A stretch of 64,000 nucleotides of DNA from Stenotrophomonas sp. BIGb0135 (GCF_024810105.1 NZ_JANUDX010000004.1:282768-346767); one strand, 5' to 3'; positions 24,590 through 34,291 are shown, counted from the stretch's first letter. The notes: a model not told the origin generated them from the letters alone. Numbers and translations: made by a program.

Positions 24590-25858
24590 CTAGGGGGCGG
24601 CGTCCGCCCCAAGCTTGGTGGACGGCGACAGTGTCGGCGCCACGATGGCGAAGTCGTAGCCGCGGATGAGCTCGCGCCATTCGGGGGTGAGGGCGTCCAT
24701 ATCCTTGCTGCGCAAACGGCGCAGATCCACCAGGATCCAGTCGCCCGGTGCCGTGTCCGCGGGACGCGCCGACATCACATCCTTGCGCCAGTCGCTGCCC
24801 TTGCCCGTGGTCGCGTCGAAGTCGTACACCTTCATCGGGCGACTGACCCCGTTGTATCCAGCCTCCACGCCTTTCGCGCCGACCACGATCATGTTCACGG
24901 CCTGCACGCCCTCGCCGTCGGCATGTTCAGCGACAAAGTTACCCACGTCGCGCTGGCCGAGGGGGTTGTAGCCCTTGTAGAGGTGATAGGCACCGAACTT
25001 CATCAGCACGCGCGCCTGCGGCGCCTCGGCGAGATGGGCCGCCAGCGTCCGCTTCATCAGCCGCGCCCGGCGTCCGTTCGGATCGCCACGGCCAGACTGC
25101 GAGGCCTGGTAGATGGCGCGTGTTTCGCGCAAGGCCGCAAACAGCGCTTTTGCCCGCTCGCCACCGTCCTTGTCGATGGCCGTCCCCGCCGCGTCCAGCG
25201 TCGCATCGGTGGCCGTCAACAGGAACAGGTCCATGGGCGAACCGGAGGCGAGCGCGGCCTGCACGGCCGTCCTTTCCTGTCTGGCCAACGCCTCGATCTG
25301 GGCGCGGGCGAGCGGCCCTGGATTGGCGGCCAGCATCTGTTCGAACAGATAGCCACTGACGCCCAGGAACTCCTGATCCAGTCCCCACAACCTGAAGTCA
25401 GGCCCGGCGACGGCGGCGCAATCGGCCGCCGTCTGGCCTTCGGCGCGGCTGTTGAGGAACGCCATGACGTCCGGATGAGTGGTGAGGAAGTCCGCAATCT
25501 GCTGTTCCCGGTCCGGCGCTCTCAGCCGTGCATTGACCGCCACCGCGGCCTCCGGCCCGGTCTCCACGGCCATGGCGGTCAGGCCGCCGGGCGCCATCAA
25601 GCGACAGACGTTGGTGGTGAAGGCCGGGATCTCCCGCGAGAAATGGCTCTCGCCGATGAGCACGTACCGGCTGGCGTTGACCGCGTCCGCCAGGATGGCA
25701 GCGCCCGGACCCGAGAAGCCCTCCGGCCGGACGGTCAGCGACGACCGCGCTTGCGCCAGGCGATCCGCGAAGGCGAGCGGCGCAGCGTTTTCTGCATGGG
25801 CGGACACCGCGCACATGGTGGTGAGCGACAGTGCCGCCGCAATCGACTTCAGACTCAT
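24590..25858 (-). CDS. Exported erythromycin-esterase/ChaN-like superfamily protein
   Basis: From the ATG at 25858 (GGGGATAAG ribosome site) the protein has 422 residues with a signal peptide (SIAAALSLTTMCAVSAHA). The superfamily pattern is visible: VLIGESHFSREIPAF, LTAMAVETGPEAA and, near the end, VLMKFGAYHLYKGYNPLG. These place conserved His and Glu residues like those of erythromycin esterases and the related ChaN/TIKI-type fold. Catalytic activity on macrolides is not implied: export and divergence from EreA argue for another hydrolase role. It stands alone on the minus strand. Confidence 0.65.
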   Translation of the reverse strand: MSLKSIAAALSLTTMCAVSAHAENAAPLAFADRLAQARSSLTVRPEGFSGPGAAILADAVNASRYVLIGESHFSREIPAFTTNVCRLMAPGGLTAMAVETGPEAAVAVNARLRAPDREQQIADFLTTHPDVMAFLNSRAEGQTAADCAAVAGPDFRLWGLDQEFLGVSGYLFEQMLAANPGPLARAQIEALARQERTAVQAALASGSPMDLFLLTATDATLDAAGTAIDKDGGERAKALFAALRETRAIYQASQSGRGDPNGRRARLMKRTLAAHLAEAPQARVLMKFGAYHLYKGYNPLGQRDVGNFVAEHADGEGVQAVNMIVVGAKGVEAGYNGVSRPMKVYDFDATTGKGSDWRKDVMSARPADTAPGDWILVDLRRLRSKDMDALTPEWRELIRGYDFAIVAPTLSPSTKLGADAAP

Positions 25859-26912
25859 ATCGCTTATCCCCGTTGGATGAATCGGCTTTGCGGATATCGC
25901 TGGAAAACGCGGGTAGATCGCGGTCACGGTCGCCTTCGCTGCCGCGCCCCCATTCAATGGGGCAAGGACGCGAGGAGGACGGACGGCGGGCCAGTGTAGA
26001 GCAGGCGCTCGCGGCTTTTCCACAGGCGTTGATGCATTCCCGGCGAGGTCGAACGACGCTGGACGGTCCGGTGTCTGGGCATGGGCTTACGCGCTTCTGT
26101 CCCTCATCCGGCAGGGCGAATCATGCAGCCGCGGTCCAGTGCATGGACGGGCGTGATACAGGTACGGGTCTGGATCGGCGCTCCTGCGCCAATGATGTTG
26201 CGCTCGCCTTTCCAGCGTGATGCCTGCTTCCGACCAGGAACGGACAGTGGCGATGCCTTGAGCGGCGCCAGCTTGTATTGCCCACTGCATGCGCGGGATC
26301 AGGACGGTACCGCGTCGAGGTGTAGGGCAGGACTTCCCTCATGAGCGCTTCAAGAAAACACGTGTTTTCCCGTTTCAAAAATACGCTGCTTGTTCTTCTC
26401 ACTCCCTCGTCGAAATCCTTTCGAACCTCCCTCAAAAACGAGTGGAGGAATCAGGCTCCGATCGCAATTGGCGCCGTCGTTCGACATGCGTCGGCAACCC
26501 TGGAACGAGGACACGGACTAAACAGCCAGCGCCGGCTGGAGGCAGGTCAGTCCTCGAATGTTTCCTGTAGATCGTCAGCTTCAGACTGGCGCAGGAAGCG
26601 TGAGATGACGCGACTGACATGTACGGTTTGCGGGGGCCCAACGCCGACGCAAGACCACGTCGAAACCCGGCGTCGCGCTCAAGATCCGTGTTCGGAAGTC
26701 GCCTCGTCGGTGCAGGAGTCGGTACGCGCATGGGCGCGGCTATATCTCACCCCGTAGTTCCCTGAACCGACGCTTCATTCATGTACCGGTCAGTTCAATA
26801 TTCAGGAGCGATTGGGACGGCAAATGAATAATTAACACCTGTCGACCGCCCCTCTCTCCCCTCCCCCGGGGGGCGGCCGACGAAACCAAAATAATTAAAG
26901 GTGTGTCCCGAT
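25859..26912. other. About 1 kb without a convincing gene
   Basis: Open frames exist on both strands (for example 26341-26757 plus and 26121-26435 minus) but none shows a ribosome site, recognisable domain or Stenotrophomonas-like codon use, and they overlap each other. The right part (26340-26910) is clearly lower in GC. It contains a perfect 16-bp palindrome, GAAAACACGTGTTTTC, at 26354-26369. The last 100 bases must hold the ax21 promoter. It looks like eroded or acquired DNA. Confidence 0.5.
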
Positions 26913-27485
26913 ATGAAGACTTCTTTGCTTGCCCTGGGTCTGCTCGCTGCACTGCCGTTCGCTGCTTCGGCAACCGACGGTCTGTCGTACAACTATGTTG
27001 AAGGCGGCTACGTGAACACCGATGCCAAGGGTGGCGACGCGGATGGTTGGGCCGTGAAGGGCTCGGTCGCGGTGGCGCCGAACTTCCATGTCTTCGGTGA
27101 CTACAACGCGCAGGAAACCAAGCGCGGCAGCAATGATGTGGACCAGTGGAAGGTGGGTGTGGGCTACAACTACGGCATCGCCCCGACCACCGACCTGGTC
27201 GCCCGCGTGGCTTACCAGAAGTTCGATCCGAAGCGCGGCCTGGACTTCAACGGTTACTCGACCGAAGTCGGCGTGCGCAGCGCGTTCACCCCGAACTTCG
27301 AAGGCTACGTGATGGCCGGTTACGAGGACTACAGCAAGAAGCACGGCATCAACCCGGACGGCGAGTTCTACGGCCGCGTCGGCGCCCAGGCCAAGCTCAA
27401 CCAGAACTGGGGTCTGGCCGGCGAAGTGAAGCTGGCCAAGGGTGGCGACAAGGAATACTTCGTCGGCCCGCGCTTCACCTGGTAA
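26913..27485 (+). CDS. ax21: Ax21-family outer membrane beta-barrel protein
   Basis: A 190-residue protein with a Sec signal peptide (MKTSLLALGLLAALPFAASA) and mature N-terminus TDGLSYNYVEGGYV, the hallmark of the Ax21/Omp family of Xanthomonas and Stenotrophomonas. The rest alternates like a small eight-stranded barrel with Tyr-rich strands and ends in GPRFTW with a C-terminal aromatic residue. The family was once proposed as a quorum-signal or immune elicitor; those claims were largely withdrawn, and outer membrane or vesicle association is the better-supported role. It is preceded by an AT-rich leader (AATAATTAAAGG) that may include the promoter. Confidence 0.9.
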   Translation: MKTSLLALGLLAALPFAASATDGLSYNYVEGGYVNTDAKGGDADGWAVKGSVAVAPNFHVFGDYNAQETKRGSNDVDQWKVGVGYNYGIAPTTDLVARVAYQKFDPKRGLDFNGYSTEVGVRSAFTPNFEGYVMAGYEDYSKKHGINPDGEFYGRVGAQAKLNQNWGLAGEVKLAKGGDKEYFVGPRFTW

Positions 27486-27542
27486 GACCGCCACACCGCG
27501 GTACGTTGTTGGATGGCGCGTGACCTCTCTCCCGCGCGTCAT

Positions 27543-27565
27543 GAAGCCCGGCCTGGCCGGGCTTC
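27543..27565 (+). terminator. Hairpin downstream of ax21
   Basis: Stem GAAGCCCGGC / GCCGGGCTTC with a short CTG loop, 58 bases after the stop codon. No long T run follows, so termination is probable but not certain. Confidence 0.55.
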
Positions 27566-27652
27566 ACTTATGCAAGGCCGGCGCGTCTTCCACGCGCATG
27601 GCCGCCGACCACCGGTCGGCACCCCTGGTTGCTACCTCGTCGGTAAGCCACG

Positions 27653-27682
27653 AACACACCCGGCCTCGTGCCGGGTGTGTTC
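27653..27682. terminator. Hairpin between ax21 and gpsA
   Basis: Stem AACACACCCGGC / GCCGGGTGTGTT with a small loop. Possible terminator or attenuating hairpin, usable on either strand. Confidence 0.45.
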
Positions 27683-27721
27683 GTTTCCGGGGCCGTGTTT
27701 GGGGCAGTGTTTGCGGCTACA

Positions 27722-27749
27722 AAAAACCCCGGCGATGGCCGGGGTTTTT
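27722..27749. terminator. Bidirectional terminator at the gpsA 3' end
   Basis: Perfect stem AAAAACCCCGGC / GCCGGGGTTTTT with loop. A and T tracts on both sides serve ax21-side transcripts and the minus-strand gpsA transcript alike. Confidence 0.85.
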
Positions 27750-27755
27750 CGTGGA

Positions 27756-28781
27756 TCACTTGAACAGCGTGTCCGGGTATTCCGGTTTCTGTTCGCGTGC
27801 CAACAACGCACGCAGGCCTTCTTCCGGCGTCTGCTCGCCGTGCAGCACGGCGCGGACCCGATCGGAGATTGGCAGGTCGATGCCGTGGCGACGCGCCTGG
27901 CGCATGACTTCGTCGGCGGTCTGCACCGACTCCACCACCTGGCCGATTTCACGCACCGCGTCCTGCAGGGTCTGGCCACGCCCCAGCGCCAGGCCGAGGC
28001 GACGGTTGCGCGACAGGTCGCCGGTGCAGGTGAGCACCAGGTCGCCAAGCCCGGCCAGGCCCATGAGGGTTTCCGGCTTGGCCCCGATCGCCGCGGCCAG
28101 CCGCAGCATCTCGTTGAGGCCACGGGTGATCAGGCCGGCACGCGCGTTGAGGCCGAGCTGCATGCCATCGGCAACGCCGGTGGCCACGGCCAGCACGTTC
28201 TTCATCGCACCGCCGAGTTCGGCGCCGACCATGTCATCGCCGGTGTAGGCGCGGAAGGCCGGGCCATGCATCGCATCGGCCACCTGCTGGGCGAACTCCG
28301 GCGCATCACCGTGGACGGTGATGGCGGTGGGCAGGCCCTGGGTGACTTCCTTGGCGAACGACGGACCGGTCACCACCGCCAGCGGGACGTCCGGTCCGAG
28401 GACCTCGCGCGCCACTTCGTGCAGGAACCGCCCCGAACCGGGCTCGAAGCCCTTGGTCGCCCAGGCCACGCCGGCATCGGCCGGACGCAGCGGCGCCAGC
28501 GCGCGCACGGTTTCACCGAAGGCGTGCGACGGCACCACCACCAGGATCCAGGTGGCGTCGCGGACCGCGGCGGCCAGGTCGGTGGTGGCGCGCAGCGTGT
28601 CCGGCAAGGGAATGCCGGGCAGGTAACGGGTGTTCTCGTGGCGCTGGTCGATGGCCTCGACCATGGCCGCGTCACGCCCCCACAGCACGGTCGAATGACC
28701 GTGCCGGGCAAGCAGACTGGCCAGCGCCGTGCCCCAGGAACCGGCGCCGAGGACCGCGATCTTTTCTGCGTGGGTGCTCAT
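27756..28781 (-). CDS. gpsA: Glycerol-3-phosphate dehydrogenase [NAD(P)+]
   Basis: A 341-residue cytosolic dehydrogenase of standard length that reduces dihydroxyacetone phosphate to sn-glycerol-3-phosphate for phospholipid synthesis. The N-terminal Rossmann motif is [21 protein letters not shown]. The family blocks [38 protein letters not shown] and [19 protein letters not shown] (with the catalytic Lys in AMKN) are all visible. It lies 20 bases after secB. The rhodanese-secB-gpsA order is the one conserved in many gammaproteobacteria, pointing to an operon. Confidence 0.97.
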   Translation of the reverse strand: MSTHAEKIAVLGAGSWGTALASLLARHGHSTVLWGRDAAMVEAIDQRHENTRYLPGIPLPDTLRATTDLAAAVRDATWILVVVPSHAFGETVRALAPLRPADAGVAWATKGFEPGSGRFLHEVAREVLGPDVPLAVVTGPSFAKEVTQGLPTAITVHGDAPEFAQQVADAMHGPAFRAYTGDDMVGAELGGAMKNVLAVATGVADGMQLGLNARAGLITRGLNEMLRLAAAIGAKPETLMGLAGLGDLVLTCTGDLSRNRRLGLALGRGQTLQDAVREIGQVVESVQTADEVMRQARRHGIDLPISDRVRAVLHGEQTPEEGLRALLAREQKPEYPDTLFK

Positions 28782-28801
28782 CGAAACGAACGCAGCGCCG
28801 A

Positions 28802-29317
28802 TCAGGCGTTGCCGGCCGGCTCGGAGTCGGCCAGCGAGGTTTCACCCTGCTCCTGGCGCTGACGCAGGGTTTCGGCGTACAGGCCTTCGAAGTTGATCGG
28901 CTGCAGGAAGAACGGCGGGAAGCCGCCGGCCTGGATCAGCTCGCTGACCAGCGAACGCACGTACGGGAACAGGATGTTCGGGCACTGGGTGCCGAGCAGC
29001 ACGTCGATCGACTGCGGGTCCAGGCCGACCAGGCCGAACACGCCGGCCTGCTGCACTTCGGCAACGTAGGCGGTCTTCTCGCCGGCCTTGCAGGTCAGGG
29101 TGACGGCCAGCACGACTTCAAAGGCGTTCTCGCCCAGGCGCTGCACGCGCTGGTTGAGGTTGAGCTGCAGTTCCGGCTGGACGGCGTCGTTGAACACGGC
29201 CGGCGCGTTGGGCGACTCGAAGGAAACGTCCTTGACGTAGATCTTCTCGACGGTGAACGCGGGGCCGGTGACGGCGTCGGCCGGCGCGACGGCGCCGTTG
29301 GTGTTCTCTTCGGACAT
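28802..29317 (-). CDS. secB: Protein-export chaperone SecB
   Basis: A 171-residue SecB tetramer subunit that keeps preproteins unfolded and delivers them to SecA. The family core is visible: [84 protein letters not shown]. The acidic or polar N- and C-terminal tails are typical. GGAG precedes the ATG. It is followed closely by gpsA. Confidence 0.98.
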   Translation of the reverse strand: MSEENTNGAVAPADAVTGPAFTVEKIYVKDVSFESPNAPAVFNDAVQPELQLNLNQRVQRLGENAFEVVLAVTLTCKAGEKTAYVAEVQQAGVFGLVGLDPQSIDVLLGTQCPNILFPYVRSLVSELIQAGGFPPFFLQPINFEGLYAETLRQRQEQGETSLADSEPAGNA

Positions 29318-29422
29318 TTCCTGTAGCTCCAGAAATTAAGTGCAATAAGGCGGATTGTTACATGCCCTGCGATGGGGGCGTGTGGCGCCGCGCACAAGGC
29401 GTGCGGCGCGATCCAGGTCAAA

Positions 29423-29860
29423 TCAGTTGCGGCCCTTGACCAGCGGCAGCTCGGCCTGCTGCCAGGCGGGAATGCCGCCGTCGAGCACGTGGACCTGCTC
29501 GAACCCGGCCTTCTTCAACGCCTTGGCGGCGGTTTCGGACGCATTGCCGGTACGGCATACCAGCACCACCGGGCTCTGCTTGGCGTTGGCCACCAGCTTG
29601 TGCTCCGGGCCGAACGCGGTCGGCTGCACGTTGCGGCTGCCGGCGATATGGCCCTTTTCGAAATCGCTGCTGGAGGACAGGTCCACCACGATCGCGCCAC
29701 CGGCATTCATGAGGTGGGTCAGTTCGGCCGGCTTGAGCGACTTGAAGCCGCGGAACAGACGGCGGACTTCGGTGACGATGATGGCCACGGTCAGGCCGAC
29801 CAGGGCCATCGACAACATCGGGTTTCGGCCGGCAAAGGCCAGCAACTCTTCGTAATTCAC
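29423..29860 (-). CDS. Membrane-anchored rhodanese-domain protein (YibN-like)
   Basis: A 145-residue protein with one N-terminal transmembrane helix (MLSMALVGLTVAIIVTEV) followed by a single rhodanese domain (residues about 40-140). The active-site cysteine is in VVLVCRTGNASETAAK and the CDC25-like lead is GAIVVDLSSSSDFEKGHIAGS. E. coli YibN has the same layout and lies in the same neighbourhood as secB and gpsA; the glutaredoxin gene found there is absent here. Sulfur transfer or redox sensing at the membrane is the family role, with the partner unknown. Confidence 0.9.
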   Translation of the reverse strand: MNYEELLAFAGRNPMLSMALVGLTVAIIVTEVRRLFRGFKSLKPAELTHLMNAGGAIVVDLSSSSDFEKGHIAGSRNVQPTAFGPEHKLVANAKQSPVVLVCRTGNASETAAKALKKAGFEQVHVLDGGIPAWQQAELPLVKGRN

Positions 29861-29940
29861 TCAGATCACGGGTCGATAAGCGGGGGCCGATTGTCGCACA
29901 TGCGGGCGAATCGGCGTCCAGCCCCGGCCGGCGCCCGGAT

Positions 29941-30369
29941 TCAGGATTCCGGCCACAGGTCCGGCAGGCCGCTGGCCTGCCACCAGCGCTTGCCCTCGGC
30001 GTCCCAGCGCCACACTTCCCGCACCAGCACCAGGCGCTCGGCCTGGGTGTTGACGTTGATCACCCCGATCTCGACCCGGCGCTCCACGCTGCCGTCGGGC
30101 ATGGCACCGGTGCTGCGCTCGCGGTAGGAGGAAACCCGGATCTGGCTGTAACGGCGCAGCTCCAGCTCGGTCAGCGGGTGCGCCTTGCGGTAGTCCGGGT
30201 CCAGGTAGCCGATGGCATCCTCGGCACTGCCCCAGCGGATGGTGGCGCCGTAGGCGTTCTGGGCTTCCTCGAGCAGGTTGCGCTGCTTGCGGCTCAGCCC
30301 GGCGGCAAGCGCCGCCACGCTGGCCAGCATCAAGGTGGTCAGCAGCAGGATCTGAAGCGTACGGCGCAT
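29941..30369 (-). CDS. Exported protein of unknown function
   Basis: A 142-residue protein with a signal peptide (LQILLLTTLMLASVAALAAG). The mature domain includes SRKQRNLLEEAQNAYGATIRWG, SAEDAIGYLDPDYRKAHPL and a Trp-rich end (REVWRWDAEGKRWWQASGLPDLWPES). It looks like a small NTF2-like or DUF-type periplasmic domain conserved in Xanthomonadaceae, but I do not recognise a named family. It is close to the thioesterase gene on the same strand. Confidence 0.75.
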   Translation of the reverse strand: MRRTLQILLLTTLMLASVAALAAGLSRKQRNLLEEAQNAYGATIRWGSAEDAIGYLDPDYRKAHPLTELELRRYSQIRVSSYRERSTGAMPDGSVERRVEIGVINVNTQAERLVLVREVWRWDAEGKRWWQASGLPDLWPES

Positions 30370-30399
30370 GCGAATTCCCCCATCGGCAAGGCGCCCATC

Positions 30400-30870
30400 C
30401 TACCGCCTTGGGAAGGCAACGAAACGGCCGGTCAGTTCCGCGGCGGGCTTGCCGTCGGTGCCCGGCTGGCGGGCGAGCACGCCGATGCGGGCCTTGCCGC
30501 GCTGGGCGAACGTGGCCAGGAAGCCTTCCCAGTCGGCCTCATCGGCGGCCTGGGCCTGGGCGTGCAGGTCCGCGTAGACCGGGGCGAGGTAGCGCACGTG
30601 GCTGTCGGCCACGTAGACATCGGCATCGAATCCGGCCAGGCGCAGGCGCAAGGTCACCAGCGCCCAGCCGGACAGGGTCAGCGCCGAGGCCAGGCTGCCG
30701 CCGAACGCATTGCCCTTGTCGTTGACATTGGCCGCCAGCGGCGCGCGCAGGTCCAGCATGCCATCGGCATAGGAGACGACCTGGATCTGCATCGCCGCCA
30801 CCGGCGGCATCCGGTCCAGGACGTGCTGCAGTTCGGCCAGTTGGGCGGGCAGGGAAAGAGGAGTGGACAT
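30400..30870 (-). CDS. YiiD C-terminal-type thioesterase domain protein
   Basis: A 156-residue hotdog-fold protein of the YiiD_C type. The diagnostic block is LAANVNDKGNAFGGSLASALTLSGWALVTL, followed by YVADSHVRYLAPVYADLHAQA and a final ELTGRFVAFPRR. Members are predicted acyl-CoA thioesterases, here as a stand-alone domain without the acetyltransferase half found in YiiD. It is divergent from hemD, with its start only 34 bases away, so the two probably share a promoter region. The ribosome site is weak. Confidence 0.8.
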   Translation of the reverse strand: MSTPLSLPAQLAELQHVLDRMPPVAAMQIQVVSYADGMLDLRAPLAANVNDKGNAFGGSLASALTLSGWALVTLRLRLAGFDADVYVADSHVRYLAPVYADLHAQAQAADEADWEGFLATFAQRGKARIGVLARQPGTDGKPAAELTGRFVAFPRR

Positions 30871-30904
30871 CGACACGACAACACAACGGCAAAGGGCTCG
30901 CATA

Positions 30905-31690
30905 ATGCCCGCAATGAACAGTGATGCACATGTGCCGGAGTGGACCCTGATTTCACTGCGCCCGCGCGGCCAGCACGCGCCGTTGCGGCGCGCCGCGCAG
31001 GCCGCCGGTGCGCGCGTGCTGGCGTTGTCGCCGTGGGCACTACAGGTGCGCGCCGATGCGGCCACCCGCGCGCAGCTGAGCCGTGCGCTGGCCGCGCAGC
31101 GGGTGGTGTTCAGCAGCCCGGCGGCGGTCCACGCGGCCGCGCGCCTGCAGCCGCTGGCGGGCGCCCATCCGGGCATCTGGCTGGCGGTGGGCGCCGGTAC
31201 CGCCGCAGCGCTGCGCATGCACGGGGCCGAGGAGGTACAGGCCCCCGCACGGATGGACAGCGAAGGCCTGCTGGCCCTGCCGGCACTGGCCGACCTGCGC
31301 GGCCTGGAGGCCGGGCTGGTCACCGCCCCGGGCGGGCGCGGGATCATCGCGACCACGCTGGTCGAGCGCGGCGCGCACCTGCATCGCGCCGACGTATACC
31401 AGCGCGTGCCGCTGGCACTGCCGGCGCGCACCCTGCAACGGCTGCGGCACAGCGCGCCGCCGTGGGTGCTGGCCCTGAGCAGTGGCGAGGCGTTGGCGCT
31501 GCTGCTGGCCGCGTTGCCGCAGGACCTGCAGGCGCCGCTGCGGGAGGCGGTGGTGGTGGCCGCCAGCGCACGCCTGGCCGAGCAGGCCCGGGCCGCCGGC
31601 TTCGCACGGGTACGGCTGGCCGAGGGGCCCTTACCACGCCAGCTGGCGCAGGCCGCACACGCTGCGATCATCACTACCGCAACTTCCTGA
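30905..31690 (+). CDS. hemD: Uroporphyrinogen-III synthase
   Basis: A 261-residue protein that closes and inverts hydroxymethylbilane to uroporphyrinogen III in haem and sirohaem synthesis. The family is poorly conserved; recognisable parts are RPRGQHAPLRRAAQAAGARVLALSPW, VVFSSPAAVHAA, VGAGTAAALRMHGA, GRGIIATTLVERGAHLHRADVYQRV and WVLALSSGEAL. Position directly before hemX and hemY confirms it. The ATG at 30905 follows AAAGGG; a second ATG at 30914 is almost as good. hemC is not adjacent. Confidence 0.92.
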   Translation: MPAMNSDAHVPEWTLISLRPRGQHAPLRRAAQAAGARVLALSPWALQVRADAATRAQLSRALAAQRVVFSSPAAVHAAARLQPLAGAHPGIWLAVGAGTAAALRMHGAEEVQAPARMDSEGLLALPALADLRGLEAGLVTAPGGRGIIATTLVERGAHLHRADVYQRVPLALPARTLQRLRHSAPPWVLALSSGEALALLLAALPQDLQAPLREAVVVAASARLAEQARAAGFARVRLAEGPLPRQLAQAAHAAIITTATS

Positions 31691-31801
31691 ACAGGCGACG
31701 CAGTCGGCCTTGCAGGCCGCGCGGGCGGCGGGCGATGCTGTGCACCACATCGCTCGCCAGCTTGTGGATGCCCCGGCGCGATCGATAAGGATGCCGCCCG
31801 C

Positions 31802-32785
31802 ATGAACGACCCCGTTTCGCCCCCGTCCCCCTCCCCCTCCGTGCGCTGGATCGCCCCGCTTGCGGTGCTGCTGGTGATCGGCGCGGGCGTGGCTTGGGGC
31901 TGGACCCGCTGGCAGGCCGAGCAGGCCCACGAGCTGCAGCGCCAGGCCGATACCGGGCTGCAGCTGCAGGGGTTGGTGGACAGCGTGGAGGCGCTGCGCC
32001 GCGACCAGCGCTCGACCTCGCAGCGCGTGCAGGATGCCGCCGCCACCAACCGCGTGCTGCGCGATGAAATGCTGGGCCTGAGCCAGCGCAGCGCGCTGCT
32101 GGAAGACAACCTGGCCAAGCTCGCCGACAGCACCCGGCATGGCGCGCAGGCATTGCAGCTGGAAGAGACCGAACTGCTGCTGGGCCAGGCCGCCCAGCGC
32201 CTGGCGTATGCGGATGACGTGGAGGGCGCCAAGCGCCTGTATGCACTGGCCGCCAGCACCCTGGCCGACGTCCCGGGCAACGACTACCTCAATGTGCGCC
32301 AGGCGTTGATGCAGGAGCGCAACGCGGTGGATGCACTCGGCCCCGGCGTGCGGGTCAGCACCGCCGCACAGCTGGCCACGTTCTCCAAGGCGCTGGAGCG
32401 GCTGCCGCAGCAGGTGGACGCGGTTCCCGGCGCGGAGGCGGCCACGCCGTGGTGGCACCAGGTGCTGGCGCCGTTCGTGACCATTACCCCCACCCACACG
32501 CAGGGCCCGCTGACCGACGCCGAACGGGTGACCGGCTGGGACGCACTGCAGCTGGAACTGACCCTGGCGCGCGCGGCGGTGGAACGCGGCGACCAGCCGG
32601 GGTTCACCCATGCGGTGGACCGCGTCGCCCTGTGGCTGCCGCGGCTGTGGCCGGATTCACCCGCCCTGCGCGAGCGTCGTGCTGAACTGCAGCAACTGCG
32701 CATGCGCGTGCTGCAGCCCGCGCTGCCCGAACTGGGCAGCACCCTGCAGCAACTGCGCTCGATGCGCGATGGAGATGATCGATGA
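31802..32785 (+). CDS. hemX: HemX, membrane protein of the hemDXY operon
   Basis: A 327-residue protein with one N-terminal transmembrane helix (WIAPLAVLLVIGAGVAWGW) and a long periplasmic coiled-coil region (LQLQGLVDSVEALRRDQRSTSQRV, LLGLSQRSALLEDNL). It is often annotated as uroporphyrinogen-III C-methyltransferase, but no SAM-binding methyltransferase motif is present. The role in haem synthesis is inferred from linkage. The stop overlaps the hemY start by 4 bases. Confidence 0.92.
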   Translation: MNDPVSPPSPSPSVRWIAPLAVLLVIGAGVAWGWTRWQAEQAHELQRQADTGLQLQGLVDSVEALRRDQRSTSQRVQDAAATNRVLRDEMLGLSQRSALLEDNLAKLADSTRHGAQALQLEETELLLGQAAQRLAYADDVEGAKRLYALAASTLADVPGNDYLNVRQALMQERNAVDALGPGVRVSTAAQLATFSKALERLPQQVDAVPGAEAATPWWHQVLAPFVTITPTHTQGPLTDAERVTGWDALQLELTLARAAVERGDQPGFTHAVDRVALWLPRLWPDSPALRERRAELQQLRMRVLQPALPELGSTLQQLRSMRDGDDR

Positions 32786-34116
32786 AGCCCTTCCAATCCC
32801 TAGTAGTGCTGTTGCTGGCCGTGGCCCTGGGCGTGATCGCCTCGCAGTTCCTGGGCACCGAGCAACTGCGCCAGTTTGGCGAAGTGATCTACCGCTACGG
32901 CGGCAACGACTACCGTTCCACCGTGCCGCAGGTGGCATTGATGGTGCTGGTGGGCCTGCTGGTGCTGTGGCTGCTGTGGAGCCTGCTGGCCTCGCCGTTC
33001 CGGGCCTGGGGCCGCTACCGCCGCAAGCAGGGCCGCGCCCGCCTGATCGAAGGCATCCAGGCCCACGAACAGGGCCAGTGGCAGCGCGCCGAGAAGCTGC
33101 TCGCGACCGCCGCCGAAGACAAGGAAGTGAGCGCGGTGGCGATGGTGACCGCCGTGCGCAGCGCCGAAGCGCGCGATGACCAGGCTGCGGTCAACCAGTA
33201 CCTGCAGCGCCTGGCGGGCGAGGACGCCACCCTGCACGCGCTGCTGCAGGCCGAGCGCCTGCTGCAGCAGGAGCGCCCGGTGGACGCGATCAACCTGCTG
33301 GATACCGCGACCATCCAGCCGCTGCCGCCGCGCGGCCTGTGGCTGCGCACCGAAGCACTGGCACGTGCCGAACGCGCGCACGAGGCCTACGGCCAGCTGG
33401 GTGCGCTGCGCAAGCAGAAGGTGCTGCCGGACGAGGCCGTGGCCGAACTGGAAACCCGCCTGGCCGCGCAGTCGCTGCTGGAAGCGGGCGACGTGAACGC
33501 GCTGGCCGCGCAATGGGAAGCCACGCCGAAGGCACTGCGCAGCGATCCGGACGTGGTCTCGGCCTACGCGCTGCGTGCGGTGGCGCTGGAGTGGGACGAG
33601 CCGGCGCTGCTCAACCTGGAGCAGGCGCTGGACACGCGCTGGGACGAATCGCTGGTGACGTTGTACGGGCAGATGCCGGTGGACAAGCTGGCCACCCGCC
33701 AGGCCAACCTGCAGCGCTGGCTGGGCAACCAGCCGGCCAGCCCGGCGCTGCTGCTGGCCCTGGGCCGCGTCGCTGCGCGCCAGCGCCAGCACACCCAGGC
33801 CGAGGACTACCTGCACCGCGCGATCGCCGCAGGCGCCGGGCCGGCCGCGTGGGAAGCGCTGGGGCAGGTGTTCCTTGATCGTGGTGAACCGGCGTTGGCC
33901 TCGCAGTGCTTCGCCAACGCGCTGCGCCAGCAGCGTGGCGATGACAGCATCGCGCTGGCGCGCGCGAGTGCGCCGCTGGCGGCACCGCTGGATGCGGTGA
34001 TTCCCGAACGCGCCACGGTGGAGGAACAGTCGTTGATGAGTGAACCGGCACCGCTGGTGGTGCACGACCGCGTGAGCGAAGAGCGCGACGCATTCGGCAA
34101 CCCGCGCCTGCCGTAA
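32782..34116 (+). CDS. hemY: HemY, TPR-containing haem biosynthesis-associated protein
   Basis: A 444-residue protein with two N-terminal transmembrane helices (FQSLVVLLLAVALGVIASQFL and VALMVLVGLLVLWLLWSLLASPF) typical of proteobacterial HemY_N. TPR-like repeats follow, e.g. RAEKLLATAAEDKE, AEDYLHRAIAAGAGPAAWEALG and ALASQCFANALRQQ. It is unrelated to the Gram-positive HemY oxidase. A protein-protein scaffold at the membrane for the haem pathway is the usual view. It is the last gene of the hemD-hemX-hemY unit. Confidence 0.92.
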   Translation: MKPFQSLVVLLLAVALGVIASQFLGTEQLRQFGEVIYRYGGNDYRSTVPQVALMVLVGLLVLWLLWSLLASPFRAWGRYRRKQGRARLIEGIQAHEQGQWQRAEKLLATAAEDKEVSAVAMVTAVRSAEARDDQAAVNQYLQRLAGEDATLHALLQAERLLQQERPVDAINLLDTATIQPLPPRGLWLRTEALARAERAHEAYGQLGALRKQKVLPDEAVAELETRLAAQSLLEAGDVNALAAQWEATPKALRSDPDVVSAYALRAVALEWDEPALLNLEQALDTRWDESLVTLYGQMPVDKLATRQANLQRWLGNQPASPALLLALGRVAARQRQHTQAEDYLHRAIAAGAGPAAWEALGQVFLDRGEPALASQCFANALRQQRGDDSIALARASAPLAAPLDAVIPERATVEEQSLMSEPAPLVVHDRVSEERDAFGNPRLP

Positions 34117-34291
34117 GGCGCGCCGACACGGGGGCGCCGCCGGGCGCCCCTCGTGGTGGGTCACGTCCGTTGCGTCGCTACGCCGCTTTCGGCGGTCGCG
34201 CCCTCCGAGGCGCGGTTGCCCAGCGTAGCCAGGCCAGCGAAAACGTCCATGGACCGATCCCGGCGCGCTCAGCCGGGCCCGCGTCGGACCA

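Noticed and set aside
26341..26757. Plus-strand frame of 138 codons in the low-GC stretch, and overlapping minus-strand frames
   Set aside because: No ribosome site, no domain, and amino-acid composition unlike real proteins.
31674..31801. Minus-strand stretch between hemD and hemX reading as basic peptide KLASDVVHSIARRPRGLQGRLRRLF
   Set aside because: No ATG/GTG with a ribosome site in that frame and too short; likely chance in the hemD-hemX spacer.
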